Assembly: GCF_964204645.1 (NCBI RefSeq) | Contig: NC_134030.1 | Coordinates: 19,287,110-19,351,109, forward strand | Length of the DNA stretch: 64,000 bases | Source: Tubulanus polymorphus | Taxonomy: Eukaryota > Nemertea > Palaeonemertea > Tubulaniformes > Tubulanidae | Direction: 5' to 3' | In this document: one piece after another, positions 47,156 to 60,849 of the stretch | Numbering within the stretch: the first letter of the stretch is position 1 | Layout of the letters: each line of letters starts with the position of its first letter | The notes under the pieces: model-generated | Databases searched by the model: none | What the model was told of the DNA's origin: nothing | Seen by the model: only the letters and a program-made list of their open reading frames with translations | Program-made: the position numbers and the translations under genes

Positions 47156-49138
47156 CATGGTTAGTGGTTATACAGCTTTTCGAATCCCAGCGCATTCTTT
47201 GTGGTTCCTTATCACTGCTCTGAATTATTTTATTAACGACAGTGCCTTTAACCCTGAATTCCAAATTGTATTCTTTTGAAGTGAAGATGACCATGGGCGT
47301 CCCCGGGATATTTTTGGGAAGTTCGTTTTTAGGAATAGTCTGGTGAAAATTTTGAAAATTTCGCGTGAGCAGGCGCGTTCTGGTGCAATCTGAGGCCGAT
47401 AGGTAGACTGGTTACCGTTTACTTTGCATGTATCGATTTTATTGTGCTAAATTTAGCAAATGCAGACCATGTGCCGACGTTCGTCGACGTTTGGAATTTC
47501 AAAAATGGGATTCGTTCAGCATATCTGCACAACTCCGGATTCAAAAGTGAATATATCGTTATTTTTTCGTAGTATTCGTTACTAAAATTAGTTCTTTTTG
47601 CATAACAAGATCGGCATATTGAATTATTCATATCATTCCTCATTTATCTAAGTCGAACCAGTTTACCTTTTCAGTCAAATCCAGTTTACATCTATTCAAT
47701 AGTTGTTGTAAACCTGTTTCACTATTTAATTGGGTGACGAACGATAGTTTTCCGACACGAGGCTGAACTGGAGAAACGTTCGACGTTAAATGCAAAAAAG
47801 TGACAAAGCTTTATACATGCAATTTTCATCTGAAAATTAATTACATATATAATACAAATGCGATGCGAATGGCACCGTGCCAACACAGATCTGTTCATAC
47901 CTAATCTAGCCACTCAACGGGTTCAGTAAGGGTTGGGATGCACGTCAACAAAATATTGAGATACATTCCATTCACTATTTGTGTAGCTGAACTACCGTCG
48001 CAGGGCCAAATGAGGAGTAGTCAGGGAATTTTGCTTAGAAAAAAACTTAATAAAGCGAAGAAAACTCAAGGAGATCTGTTGGGATCCCAATAAAGCGAAG
48101 AAAACTCAAGGAGATCTGTTGGGATCGCCAGATCGTGCGTAAAATTAAAACGTTTCCGTCAATTTCTTACGTATTTGAATGTGTTAATTGATTGGATTCT
48201 TAGCAGATCAAGTCAGGGAAAACAACAGCTATGTCAGGAAGTCGTCGAGGAGAAAAGTCAGGGAAAAATCAAGTCAAATATAAGTGATCGTCCTGCGCCA
48301 GCTCACCTACATTAATCTAGGGTTAATGTTTGACTCTGGAGTTAAAACATTGAAATTAACCGATTTAAACTCATAGTTAGCTCTAACTCACAACCGTAGA
48401 ACTGGATCCAGGCCTTTGTTTCAATATATTCAGTCATCATTAATTACAAGATAAATTTGAAGCTACGTGTTTAATGAAAATGTACGTTTCCGCCTATTTC
48501 GCGTTTTAATAAACATCGTTTCCTAATGAACGGAGTCCGTTGCCTATACGTACATCGATTAGTCAGCTACTCCAAAAAGTTGCAAAAGCGATCACATGTT
48601 CGTGTCACAGAAGGTAACCGCTATCTGTACCTTATACTCAGGCCCGTTGGCATTTCTCTTCACCGAAGATGTCACTAGTTCATCGTCTATCGTGTTTTTT
48701 TCTTTCTTCTCGCACAGGAATTCGGTCATGACAATTACTTGTATCGCAAGAAGAATTTTCGTCTGGGAACCTAGATTGTATTTCTCTATCAAAAGCAAGT
48801 TAAAGTCCAATCAGTCAACGGCTCGCAAATTTCGTCTATAGTTTGAGCGTATGCTGCTGGAGATCAATATTAAAGGTAAAAGAATCTATTTAACAAAATT
48901 TACGACAAAGACAATAGATCGATTGAATTAAACACGTTATGCTCCATAACGAAATTATTCAAACGTGGTAAAAACGGGCAAAATATCCAAAATCTGAAAT
49001 TCTAGGACGCTAGGACTTTAGGAGGTTCTTCCGATGAAATTCCTATGAAACTTGGCGGTTCTCGGATGTATGACACCATTACTTTCGCGATCCGCTATTT
49101 TTACCATAAAAAAACGGATTGATTTCAGCTTCACGGCG
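47156..49138. other. Intergenic; 40-bp tandem pair
   Basis: At 48049-48128 a 40-bp unit (aataaagcgaagaaaactca...) is repeated twice in perfect tandem. Otherwise no gene is recognised; the 5'UTR exon and promoter of DUOXA may lie here. Confidence 0.5.
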
Positions 49139-52100
49139 ATGGGTTGGTTCGACGCGTGGAGAGAGGGCCATTGGAACACGTGGTACCCATCGGTAAGGGT
49201 CCCTGCCGTTGTAGATATCAATACGGTTCTAGTTGGTTACATCACGTTTGTCATCGGGGTGGCGTGTATAATAGTCGCTTTAGGCAGGCGAGGTGAAGAT
49301 GTAAGTTGTTATCGACAGTTATTTCATTCTAACTATGAACGTTCTTTTCTGTTTCTAATGATTTGAAATATTCAACTCCGTGGTCTACACTATATACACT
49401 AGTATATTCATGTAATGTATGTGGAATATATTTTATGTGAAATTCTTCGATACGGTTTCTGGATTTCCCTCGTCTCTCGTCTTAGATGTCCCAATATTAT
49501 ATGATGAGTATATTCATTGAATATTGAGATTTTACTTAATAGTACATCGAGTCCATGGTTTGTGTATAAGATGTACCTTTTTTCCTGAAGGATGTACCGG
49601 GTACATCTAATAGTTTCCCTCTACACATTATTTTCCAGGTTATTCGCCGGATTTATAGAATTATCCTATCGGATGGCCTATCGTTAATTTATTTCCTTTT
49701 TCCAGCGTTGTAAAGTATGCTTTAAACTAGTTGCTACGATATTAATCGAATCGCTTTTGATACGTAAGTAGAGAACGAACTCCGCATAAGAGAAAACCTT
49801 TTATATAATACACATCGTAGTTTATATGCTGGTATTCATATATTCAGCTGTTTTCATTACCCTACAAATTTATATCATCGAATTACAACACGCTATGAGC
49901 CATGTATGTATTTTTCTTCTTTTCCTTTTTCGCATTACATTTTCCCGTGTCAAATGACCGCTATCTACGTATTAATTCGTATAACATATACGGCTTGCTA
50001 ATAATGTCTGCACGACGATTTTAAGACGCGTGTAATTTCTGTTTGAATCGTTTTCTTCAAGAAATAGATATTGAATGTTCGAAAAAATGCTGGTATTGGA
50101 TTCAAATTCGGAACCGGATTTTTGAAATTTCAGTTTGTCTAATATCGAAACAATGGAGAACCTCGTCTGGATTTGTTGTCCTAGTCAGGCATAACATCAC
50201 GTGTCTGATGACGATGAACCTGGGCCTGGATGGATTTAACATCACGATGAAAGGTAACGCACGTTGTGCAAAGGTTTCGTATTATAAGCGGAGTGTCAAA
50301 CGGGTTTGGGTCCTACTTACTAATTACTACTGTGCGCGGGCAACGTTTTCGAATATCGCCCGTCTAGGTAAAGTGAACAATATATTGGGAAAACAAGATC
50401 TGAGTTTCGTAAAGCGAGAAATTCTGAAATTGAAAATTTTCCTTCAATTACACCGGGCGGATAATTTCTTTTCAAAATATAATAGCGGATCTTTTGGTGC
50501 TAAGCAGTAGTTGATGTTCTTCTGCGCATAAACCGCCTTACATAAACTGAACGTTAAACCTTTTTTTCAAGGGACCTGAACGTGTTAGTGATTGTACAGC
50601 CTTTATTGTATGGCTTCGTTCAGACCCCTGTCGTGAATTTACTTAATGTTATATACGTTTCGGGTATTCCATTTGTAATGGCGTAATTATCATTAATTGA
50701 CGATTAAATTAATGATTTCATGATTATTATCAACTCACCACGAGTAGAATCATTAAAAACTGCACAATAATTGCTAAATTCTAGAATCATGATTTCATGA
50801 TGAAACTTTTGTTGGTTACCATTATGGACGTCTCTCATGCATGGGGCTTTTTTCTTTTTTGCAGCAATGAACGTGACTAAACTTGACATAAACTACAATG
50901 AAAAATACAGTTGGTGGCGTCGTAAGTGTTTGTTGTAATTTTGCTATACGTAAGAAAAATGCCGGATAGCGCCAGGGGTACATTGTGGGATTCGAACCCA
51001 CGGATCTGAGTCACCCAAAGACATTGATTGTAAACCACTTACGCGAAGTAACCCCTCGGCCACGCCGGCACGGCTTTCACAACCGGTTTTGGTTAAGGAC
51101 TATCGCGATCTGCATACGTATGAAATAAACCTGATCGAGAACAAGCAATATAGTTGATTAGTGTTAAACTTTATATTTGAATGTATTTATAATGAAATGA
51201 ATCGAGCGGTAACCAGTCTAGCTCCGCTTAACAATGACGTAGTGCACACCCTCCCAAAATATATTGTGAAATATATTTGATTTTCAAAATCAACTCCAGA
51301 AGTCACAACTGTAACCGTTTATTGATGACGTAGCGCACACTCCCACATGATTCCTTAAATAGCGTATTCTAAGGCGAGATAATCGATACCTTGTTCCTCC
51401 TATTCGACCGGGTTTCGTAACTTTGTAAACTGCAGTAGAATTTCAATCAGTTTCTCCATTACGAAATTGGAACCAGGTTTTACTAACGGTTCACGAAATC
51501 CGCATTCTACGTAATGCAGTGTTATGCTCATTATGCGATAGCTAGGCTTTTGCAATACATCGATGTTCTCAGCCAAATTCTACGGCCATATTTCAGGTTC
51601 CATCGCGATTCATTGAAAATCGTGTTCAACGCGACATATTTTACTAAATGTAGCTTCGCGCCGATATTGTTTTACAGTCGTTTTCTTTCCGTTTGAATAA
51701 AACTTTGCAGTTGCCGAGGTTAGAACTATGAACGACCGCATAGACCTTGTAGTAACGACTGTACTTATAATAAAAGTTTCCTCAACTTAATTTCAATAAT
51801 GTGGCAAAATTCCAATAACAACCTTGAATAAAAAAATCACTAAATTCCTTCAAACAGTCATTCAAAAGTAATAAACTCTTAGAATACTGAATTTCAAACA
51901 TTTATTTATCTGGGCCATGATAACTGTATAGTATGTTGCATGTGAATCTGTGAATTTTTGCATGCTTGTGAAGAATGAGTGTGTTTATTGTGGGTGCCCA
52001 AACCAACAAGCATTTGCTTCACTGGGTTCCTTCATTTGATATTGGCACATTTTATACATTTATTTATATTTATGAATGGATATCGTGTTATAGATTGTTT

Positions 52101-54344
52101 CAATTTCTTTGAATAATAAAGATTATTATTACTGTCTGTTCAAGCTTGATAAGTGTTCTGTTCAAGCTTGATTAGTGTTCAAGCTGACTAGAAATAGAAA
52201 CGAAATCGCGGAAAGCCGAGGCAGACTTAAGACGAAGTTTTCCGCATTCGTCTGCTACGTAATTACTTTAAAGCATGGTGCGGCTGTGTCATTGTACGTG
52301 CGATCGTGGTCGACGCAGTATCCAAACAAGATCAATACTAACAAGGCAGCGCAGAAAACCCGTTATCGCTGCTTTGCGGCTATATTTACTGTATTGTTTT
52401 TCATTTCTGATTTTCATGAAGCTGACTCGATGTGGAACGACTACAGGGCGTCGCTTCTGAAAGGTTTACCGTTCGAATTGTTGGAAGCTGTCGATTTCTT
52501 CGCCGCAGAGGACAGCCTCGGACACGCGTACCATTTACGCAGAGGAGGCTATTATGCATATTTTCTCCTCGGGTATAATTGTTTTCGTTCAAAAATCGTT
52601 ACTCATTGACCATTCGTAATTAGAATAGAAATTAAAAGCAATACAAATGTAACAATACGTATATATCGATCTACAGCCTCAGATATTCGGCCTTTTCTTT
52701 TTGGATATCTGTTAACCAGACATTTATCAGTTGCTTGCCGAATAGGTCGGTTAGAAAACTGATCATCCAAACTCTAAATGTGTTCGGGACTTCACCAGAG
52801 ATATTTTTAATCGAAAATGAGCTACAGATACCAGATATTAGACATTTTTAGCACACTTTCAAACACTGAAACGGCCACACTTCACATGTTTTCAGAACAT
52901 CAGGAACATTTTAATCGAATATATGGTCTGCAAAGACCAGATATTAGACATCAGCATATTTTCTAGCGATTTCTAACACGTCTCGAATGGTAAAGCCCTG
53001 TATGTTTTGTTTCGGGCTGTAGATTGATACCTGAATAATTAGACATTCATCCAAATCAGAATGTACCAAAATGTCATCATCAATTTCAGAATGTCGACAG
53101 TTTTCTGGATATTTGCTAACTGTTTCTTCTGTGTGGCAGTTTTGGAAGGTATATTCATGACGTGTGTCACTGGATTGGTCCTCATGTCGACCGCCATAGC
53201 GTACCACGTCTCAATTCCGCCGCGCCCCCTAGAGGTGTACGTGGGGAACACGAAGTTTACCTTTGTTTACGGATGGTGTTTCTATATGGTGGTAATTATT
53301 GGTACGTTAGGCCGCTACTTATATCTAATTGTGTATTATGTGTGATTTCACCGATTTGATTAAATCGACAACATTAAATAATTGAATTCTTGCAGGAATG
53401 GTATTGTCAATAGCGGGGACAATAGGCGTGTTTCTATCCATATTCAAACCTGAATTACTAGACTTTCTATTCTCTGGCGAGGATAAATCTGATGACAGCG
53501 AACAGGTAACTAATTTGAACTTATGTACAAAATGACGTGCGAGAAAATCCACTCATTTGACTCTGCCAAATCCCTCCATAGCAGGAATTTGAACCGCCGG
53601 ATGATTGCGTGACTCAGCCACTTTCTCAGCGCTTCGAACCGGAATGCACCGTGAAACTCTGTCACATTCTCCTCCCTCGCAGGGATTCGAACCTGATAAC
53701 GCCGAGAGACTCTGCCACGATCCTCCCTCGCAGTGATTCAGCCGTGGCGACATCCAGTAATTGTGCTAAACCCTATCACACGGGAAAAAATCCCACAATA
53801 AATGAATTTGTCTGAAAAGTTTATTTCAAATATTAAAAATATTTCGGCTGGTTGCAACCACCCTTCCTCGCCACCCTTTTTTGTGGGATTTTTATACATC
53901 GTTTTATCACGGATATCGATTGACCTATCACATAGCACAACCTACAACTACAAAATACGGGACACTTTATCAATCGGGAAATCAATCAAGCGAATATTGG
54001 TAAAAGAACATGATTGAATGTTTTAACAGATTAATGTTTCACTTGACGGTACCACCAAACAAGCAGAAAAATCTGAGATCAGCATCGAAGTTGCTGGCCC
54101 GAGCGAGCGACGAAGTTCGTCAGCTTCGTCGTCGACCGGCAGTGACGACGTTGAGGAGATTGGAATCGACAACCCCGCAGTGGAGGTGGATTCCGCGGAA
54201 TGTAGTAAACCACCAGCGGCAATTGAACTATCTACCCTTAGACGGGTTCCCGCAAACAGATCGCCATCGGCGAGCAAATTGAGACGAGCATCGACAAGCA
54301 AGAGTGATCACCAATGTAAAATGGTTTCATTTAGTTCCGTATAA
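49139..54344 (+). CDS. DUOXA: Dual oxidase maturation factor (DUOXA)
   Basis: Eight coding exons join in consistent phase into 394 residues: 49139-49300, 49706-49763, 50134-50253, 50865-50921, 52422-52572, 53090-53301, 53396-53505 and 54030-54344. The N-terminus MGWFDAWREGHWNTWYPSVR has the YPxxR element of the family. Five membrane segments follow, in order: about 33-51 and 55-78, then after the large loop MSTVFWIFANCFF, CVTGLVLMSTAIA and MVVIIGMVLSIAGTIGVFL. The loop between the second and third helices holds GLDGFNITMK, INYNEKYSWW, YRASLLKGLPFELL and a YHLRRGGYYA block, all landmarks of DUOXA, with N-glycosylation sites NIT and NVT. The C-terminal tail of over 110 residues is Ser/Glu-rich and cytoplasmic. 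DUOXA pairs with dual oxidase for ER exit and surface hydrogen peroxide production. AATAAA at 54429-54434 is the likely poly(A) signal. The first exon is preceded by an acceptor (gatttcag, 49128), so a 5'UTR exon is expected. No DUOX gene is visible in the window. Confidence 0.9.
50965..51075 (-). repeat. tRNA-Ser/Leu-like SINE head in DUOXA intron
   Basis: On the minus strand gccggcgtggccgaggggtt (A-box type) is followed about 60 bases later by gtgggttcgaatcccac, a perfect T-arm with B box. The 3' acceptor strand does not pair with gccggcg, so this is a tRNA-derived repeat and not a functional tRNA. Confidence 0.6.
51383..51500. mobile_element. Partial gataccttgtttctcc MITE
   Basis: Starts cgataccttgttcctcctat and continues with ccgggtttcgtaactttgtaaact..gtagaatttcaatcagtttct, matching the left half of the family. 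No right end is seen. It lies in the DUOXA intron. Confidence 0.55.
53560..53740 (-). repeat. Three tandem tRNA-like fragments in DUOXA intron 7
   Basis: On the minus strand three successive blocks of about 50-65 bp each have a gtggcagagt-like A box and a ggttcgaatcc-like B box (the second and third as ggttcgaa and ggttcaaat), followed by ctgcgaggga-like words. They look like a small tandem array of diverged SINE heads. Confidence 0.6.
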
Positions 54345-55894
54345 AACATAAGCGGTTTTGATGTTTCGCATACATGTTTTGCGATTTGTCGTTGGATCTT
54401 GATAACAGCGGGTCTTTTGCTTGTACGAAATAAACGCTAATAAGCAATATTGATTGTTTAGCTAAAATTTCCCTATATGATAATAATGACGTAATGCACA
54501 TATACCGACACTAGAGTCTTCTAATAACACGCATATAGAAAGAAACGTCGAATAGTTACGGTTTTTACGGCGTCAGAAAATTTGGTCTGGCATTCAGTAA
54601 TCAATGTGTTCGCATGGAATACATTTTCTGTTTCATTTTGTTCAATTATTGATTCATTCGTTGAGCGAATTGCGAAACACGTGGACCACTTCATACATCA
54701 CAAATAGCAGGAATTAAGCTATATTTTTCGGTTCGTTTATGACACCATACTCCAGACTACCACAATAACAGTTTCACTAAGCAGTTTCGCTCAAACATTA
54801 TGGAATCATCGAAACAAGACGAAAGTTGTGAATTAGGTAATTTTGTACTTGCAGGCATACACTGCCCTGAGATGACTCGAAAATATCCCGGCCACACACA
54901 AGGTGGCATGATGAACAGAATGATTTCAAATTCTAAATGTTGTTGTTTTTGTTGTTATCGTTGTATAATTGCGGGGACCACCTGCTTCGCAGCCGCGCCA
55001 GCGTCGTGAGGGGCTGAGTCGATTTTTTCGCGCTCCTTGTAAAATTCTTAAAGCGAATGATTTGAACTTTTAGATGCAACAAAATATTTGTTATTGTTTC
55101 AAATAGCTATATCTCCTTATTCGGTCCCATATTACTTGCGTAACATGTTTGCTTTTACCGAAACGTTGAGTCAACACTTAGTGTCAGACACTAAAATCGG
55201 AAAGGCACCACTTTTAAAACGGAAGTCGTCGACTGCGGTTGCAACGAAATGAAATATGTACTCATCAAATCGTTTCCATCAAGATTAATCAAAGATTAGA
55301 AGAATATTTCAATGCAATTGAAATTACGCTCGCACCCCGTTATATGGGAGCTGCTAAAAGTGGTGTGTAGGGTGTCATCTGTCAACCGTCCTGTGGAGTC
55401 GTCACCTAACTGGTGTGTAGGGTGTCATCTGTCAACCGTCCTGTGGAGTCGTCACCTAACTGGTGTGTAGGGTGTCATCTGTCAAACGTAGGGTCGTCAC
55501 CCTAATAATTAACGTGTCGTGTATCATCAGCTGAAGAATATTGATCCCCAATCAAGGATCTATTTGCATGGAACTTCTTTTAGTTCCATATTACTACGCT
55601 TTAATGTTTCAGCTTGCGCATTAATTCCCCATTTACTCAAAAGGTAACTCTACACGTTGCACTATAATGCCGTATATCAGACTTGGGCCTATGTTTCTTT
55701 ACTCTAGATTCATAAAAAAGACTATGGTTGCAACAAAATGAAAACTTTTATTATTCATCGAATCATTTCCATTAAGATTGGATTATCAAATGTAAGATGG
55801 AGAAATTTAAATTCAGTTCGAATTTTGACGATTTCGAAAGTTATTTTATAGTATTTTCGACATTTTCTTTTCATTCATTCGTTTACGAATTTAG
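54345..55894. other. DUOXA 3' region and intergenic with 50-bp satellite
   Basis: Contains the tandem repeat at 55361-55503 and, at 55230-55320 and 55725-55850, two stretches (ttgcaacgaaatga, atcgtttccat, aagatt) similar to the 3' flank of the cysteine-rich gene at 62800. This suggests a lost third gene copy. No further gene recognised. Confidence 0.45.
55361..55503. repeat. 50-bp tandem repeat, 2.9 copies
   Basis: Unit starts tggtgtgtagggtgtcatct at 55361, 55411 and 55461. The first two copies are identical except at their edges; the third decays after about 30 bp (gtcaaacgtagggtcgtcac). Confidence 0.95.
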
Positions 55895-57401
55895 TTATAA
55901 CCCATCAATGCGTGTCGTGTCTACGAGGTGCCTGAAATCGACAAAATCACATGTTAGTCATAATATGTACGTCTGCTGCGAGCAGATACAGGTCAAGGTG
56001 TACAACTACTTCGGCGAAACACTGTATTCCGTGTTGTAACAATACTTAGAAAAAGAAAATCCGACCACTAATGTAACTGAAGAAGTCCAAAAAGTTTTCT
56101 CTCAGCTATTTGATTCAATCATTCGTCGAACGTTTCGACTTAAACCTAATAGTCACCTTCAGGAACGATTGTATATTTGTAAATCCAGCAATTTTTCTAA
56201 CTTTTTCGGCAAACGTTTCTAAGATTTCTGTCGCCACTTTAGTGATATGATCCAAGTGTCTGGGCTTCGCGATTAATCGTACATAAAGTATCCAGAATCT
56301 GATTTGGTTTAACACTAGCAATATTGCAGAAATTAAAACATCGTCACAGAAAGGCGTGTTAAATTAGTTTAAATTTTATTAACTCCCTTAGAGGGCAACA
56401 TAAACGCTACAACCGTGCCAGCCGTGCCTACATACATCCGTTTGATACAGACATTCATGTTTGCTTTTCATAATTTGCTTTTATGTCAAAGGTCAGACGG
56501 CAGACCACTTTCAGCAGGCCTTACATCATGTGCTTAGTACTTAGATCACGGGTGCGTTTTTTAAATTGCTATCGAAATTTTTTAACCGATTCTGAGGCAT
56601 TCTTAAAATTAATAGGAAAGTCATTCCGGCCCCAGAAAAGTAAGTGGGTGATAGACTACCTTGGTATTCCATTTCTCTGTCGAAGTGGACATATTAAACA
56701 TTAAACAGTAAAATGTAGGGAATTACTCCACGGAATTAAAAAATTGGTGTTTTTAAATGCAGTAGATCTTGTAGTAGATCTTTGAATGTAGTAAATTCTT
56801 TCAATGCCGCTTGTGGGTACATGCGACCACAATTATATGTAATTGTAAGTGTGCCCTCCCTTCGAATTATCTTGATTCGCTACACGTCTACTCTTCTGGT
56901 TTGGTGGCTTTTCTGATGTGAATTGGCATTGTTTTATAAATGAAATTAGCGCGTGTCGCCCTTTAAATGACGTAGCAAACGTTTGTCACTGTATTGCTGG
57001 TACATATGAATCCTATCTTGCCTACGACATTATTAAGATTTAATGTTTGATATTTTGAAAGGTCAACCAACTTACTTGCAAACGCTGGGTGTAGTTTCTC
57101 TTTCACCATTGTTAGGGTCGACTGTTGTTTTAGCACCCCATTTACACTTACAGCACATTCGGTTACCAGTCGCCGATTTTGGGACGGCATTATTGACACA
57201 GTGGCTGTCTGCGGCAGTGAAATGTGTCGAACCCTCGGGACAACTGCTGTCTTCACAAGTATAAGTGAAATCTGGCGTTGCAAATGTTACAAATCTCTTT
57301 CTATTAAGGGTCTCGGAGAAATCGCAATAGGCATTGCAATAGACATGGTTGATTACACTGATCAATACCAATAACCCGATTACGCAAGTATCACCGAACA
57401 T
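55895..57401 (-). CDS. Secreted cysteine-rich protein, unassigned family, copy 1
   Basis: Two exons on the minus strand, 57401-57076 and 55931-55895 (phase 2), give 120 residues. The start MFGDTCVIGLLVLISVINHV is a signal peptide. The secreted part has a fixed cysteine plan shared with the paralogue at 62800-63688: CDF, then TCEDSSCPEGS, a single C followed by VPKSA, then CCKC and a final C at the exon edge. RKR after CDFSETLN is a possible processing site. Copy 1 has a longer tail before the splice (GERETTPS). The donor gcaa|gtaagt and acceptor gatttcag are strong, and both genes encode a matching (D)TTRI/DTSRI tail in exon 2, which confirms the splice. The CPEGS...CC order is loosely like WAP or single-VWC modules, but I cannot assign it. 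Confidence 0.8.
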
Positions 57402-60217
57402 TTTTTCTCAAAGTTCACCTGTAAATATTTCATACTGATGAACATCACTTGAAAATCAGTGTAGATTTCAGTTTTCCCTAACGACTTGAAGATTTGCCAA
57501 TGGTCGGTAGGTACAAAATTAAATTCAGTTATACGTCTTTAGCCGGAACGTAGCTCAAATATGTATAAACATTCTACCAAAAATACATTTTTATTCTTTA
57601 TGTATTTGTGCTTCAACTCAAGTACGTTTCATCTTGTGTAGAATTATTGTGGACTTATTCTCGTATATTCATCTAACACAGATATTGTCATCGTCTTTTC
57701 CACGTAGAATCTGTGATTTCGAAGATCACTGGTAAAACCGAGGATATTATTTGCTTTAAGATTCGAACCTATAACTAAATAATCCAGTTGAAGATGAGCT
57801 CTACAAATCTAAAGTTCCCTGAGTAGCCTACAATATCACTGCATCCTTGTTTGCCATCGAAATAGTGAGTTGCAAAATTGGCCTAGACATATAATGAAAA
57901 CGCCCAGACATAAAGTACCGCGAAAGAATAACTCGTAAGGACAATGATACAACTCGTGGCCATTTAGAATAAACCAGCCGTGGTGATCGGCATCGTTACG
58001 ATCTGTATTTAGATTTTTAATCGACCAAAATAAGGAAAATTTAAATTTAGAAAATAGTATTCACAGAGAACCTAGTGTACAGCTGACCTAAAAAACGATT
58101 TTCAATGTTTTAGGTCCACTGCCAGAGCGTTCTGGACCTAGTAAGACGTTTATCAGGTATGTACCATCAAAACCGAGTGATCTAGGCCATCTGGTATGCA
58201 TGTTGAATTAGAGATTAGTGCTTAATTTTGTCGACAATAAATAACATTGTATAGATCATAATTTAAAGGATCACAAAAGTTATTTTCGATTTGAATATAT
58301 CGATGATTTAATTACATTGATCGCAAATCATCCTCACCAAAAAAACTTATAACAACTTATTAACAACAAAATAAGAGTTTTTATGAAATATTTTTGATTG
58401 CAAAACAAACGACAAAATTGTGAGTGTTATTTTGAGACGCCAATATTGATGACGTAGTGCGCATCGACTCGCACAGAACCTATTAGATAACGCACACTAG
58501 GTATCGATGTAATAAACATTATTGCCTCGAAAATATGCCTTAGCACTAAAAACAATTTAACAGTGAATCAGGTTTCAGGAAATCTTATGGCATTTCAAAT
58601 TACTAAATATCAAATTTCTCGAGAACATTTCAGACTTTGAAAACTAAATCACTACAGAGACAATAGTTTTTACTTACGTGTTGGTTAATTTTCAAGCGAC
58701 AAATCTTCGACGTCTGTTGTAGATCAGAGATCACGCTATTACAGCAGTGAATTTTACCAATCTGTTATTCTTTCGAGCTGAAATCCACCTGTTTGTGATT
58801 GATATTCGGTGAACAGACGTGACACGTGTCAAATTGACAGATTTCATTTCAGAGATATTTTCAGAATTCAGTTAAAAGCATAGAATTCTGATTTTATAAA
58901 TGCAATACATGGTATCAGCGAAAAACAATGCATCTAATTTGTTTTAGGTAACATGGGTTTAATTTCATGGTGAGACTAGACAAATAAGACTCGATTTCTT
59001 ACATTCAAGTTGTGCCATTAGCACAGTAGGAACCTACAAATATATCAGTTGGCATCAAAACAGCGTCATGCATTCCTATGGTAATAATGTTTAGCTATTC
59101 ATTATTCATCAAGTCTTTTGTCTTGTGAAAGATGAGTAAAGCCACTACGTACCAGGTTTAGGACGGATCATATCGATTTGTACCATTCCCACACGAACAA
59201 GGGTTATAGACTTAAGCCGCTGCTATTTGACATGTTTCATTTTCACTCACAAAATGCAAATTTCCACTGCGTGAAAAAGAATTCCCAATTCCACGTCCTA
59301 AGTTTGCCGATGGCCCGATACCGATTTTCAAGTCAGCAAAGGGTTTACATAACCTGCGTATAGTAGAACTACTTGTATTATCAATTGAGGTAGTTAACAA
59401 GAACTCACAATATGAATACGTTAATAGGGACCTTAGTTTACTTGTGGTTCAAAGGTTGTGGGATATTCTCTTTGTTTCAGAAATTATGAAAACGATTGAC
59501 AACCAAAATCACTGATATTTCCATGATGATAATCGACGTTGTCACTTCCCCCGATAAGGGGTTTGAGTTCTAGGCACATTTTGGCAACCGACTAATATTA
59601 TATTCCATAAATGGCTTTCGTTTTTTTTTCATGTGAGAATGTTGAATCGAATGACGTATGGCATGGCCAAATGCATTTTGGTAATCAACTCGAAAAGCAA
59701 TCCAGATGGAGCTGTCATACATCATGTCAACTGGCATGACCTATCGCATGACTGGCCATCATGATGTAATCACGGATGGTCGACTGTGACTTCACTTGGC
59801 ACCTGGCCAAGCGGGCTTAGATTCATTTTCATATTGTAAGACATGTTACTGTGATGCGTATATAGTTTTCTGTCGATTCTCTGTTTTTTCTTCGTTTTAC
59901 TTCGTTTGACTTCGTAATAATCATGTAATTTAAATAATGGGGAATAAAAAAAGAAAATGCAAACTAAACTTCAACTGCAGTAAAAGTATGCAAACCCTTG
60001 CTGGAAACATGCCGTACGTACGTAGCAAACAAACAGGAGTCTAGAGGATTTACGGAATATTGGATTTATAAACTTTGAGGATGCGTGATGTTAAGCGATA
60101 TTATAATTTGTCAGCCGGCGTGCTGCGGTGTTGGGGTCTAGTTTCATTATCTTATCTACGTCTCTTACTGGTATTTGTGCATGGGTTTGAGTTTGGCTTG
60201 GTTTTTTACCCACGGGC
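57402..60217. other. Intergenic, nothing recognised
   Basis: Upstream of cysteine-rich gene copy 1. Several AT-rich stretches; a gattcgaacc motif at 57761 may be an eroded tRNA-like B box. No coding exon could be supported. Confidence 0.4.
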
Positions 60218-60578
60218 AATAAACCATTTTTACAGTTAATAGCATTGTCGTATTGTTGGGTCATTTTTAACGAACTTCAAAGTTCAGTACCGTGGATTTC
60301 CATGCGCACGGCAAAAACTGACCACCGATTTTTATATCGCTCTCATGTCGCATTGTTGCAAATTATAAAAATGATACATAAAAATTTGCATTAACTGAAA
60401 ACTACAGATTCACGCGGTTTGATTGTTGCTGAAACTGTCAAAATCCATCCATGGACAGATGAAATATGATACAACACACATCACGGATAGTTTTTAAAAA
60501 AGTGAAAAAAATGACCCAACAATACGGGACCAAAGTACCCTAACAAAATGGCGGCTAGCAACTGTAAAATGGTTTATT
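60218..60578. mobile_element. MITE-like element, ~360 bp, aataaaccattttacagtt ends
   Basis: Left aataaaccatttttacagtt and right aactgtaaaatggtttatt are inverted repeats; further inward gtattgttgggtcattttt faces aaaatgacccaacaatac. Extended inverted ends of about 60 bp, interrupted by indels. Interior non-coding. Confidence 0.75.
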
Positions 60579-60849
60579 GATTGCTCGGAGGCTTTACTTG
60601 GTGGTGAAATTGTCAATAGTGAAATTGTCTGCTTACACCTGCTGGGAACTATTGATTCGAAATGTATATCATCCTATGTATGTGTTGTACTGGATACGAG
60701 CCATCGAGCTGTCTTCTTCGCAATTCCCGGCCTCAAATACACTGGGGGCAAACGTTTCTACTGTGCCTGCCCTGGTCAAGTTGTTATTCTGATAAAACTT
60801 TACCCCGCGTTTCCGCCAGATGCTGACTAGGAGTTAGTGAAGTAGGATT

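Noticed and set aside
54800-55009. Frame starting MESSKQDESCELG with a donor-like ggtaatt
   Set aside because: No downstream exon found, and the cysteine-rich end (CCCFCCYRC) comes from a low-complexity tgttgt run.
56115-56321. 68-codon minus-strand frame inside the intron of cysteine-rich copy 1
   Set aside because: No splice signals at its edges and no counterpart in the intron of copy 2.
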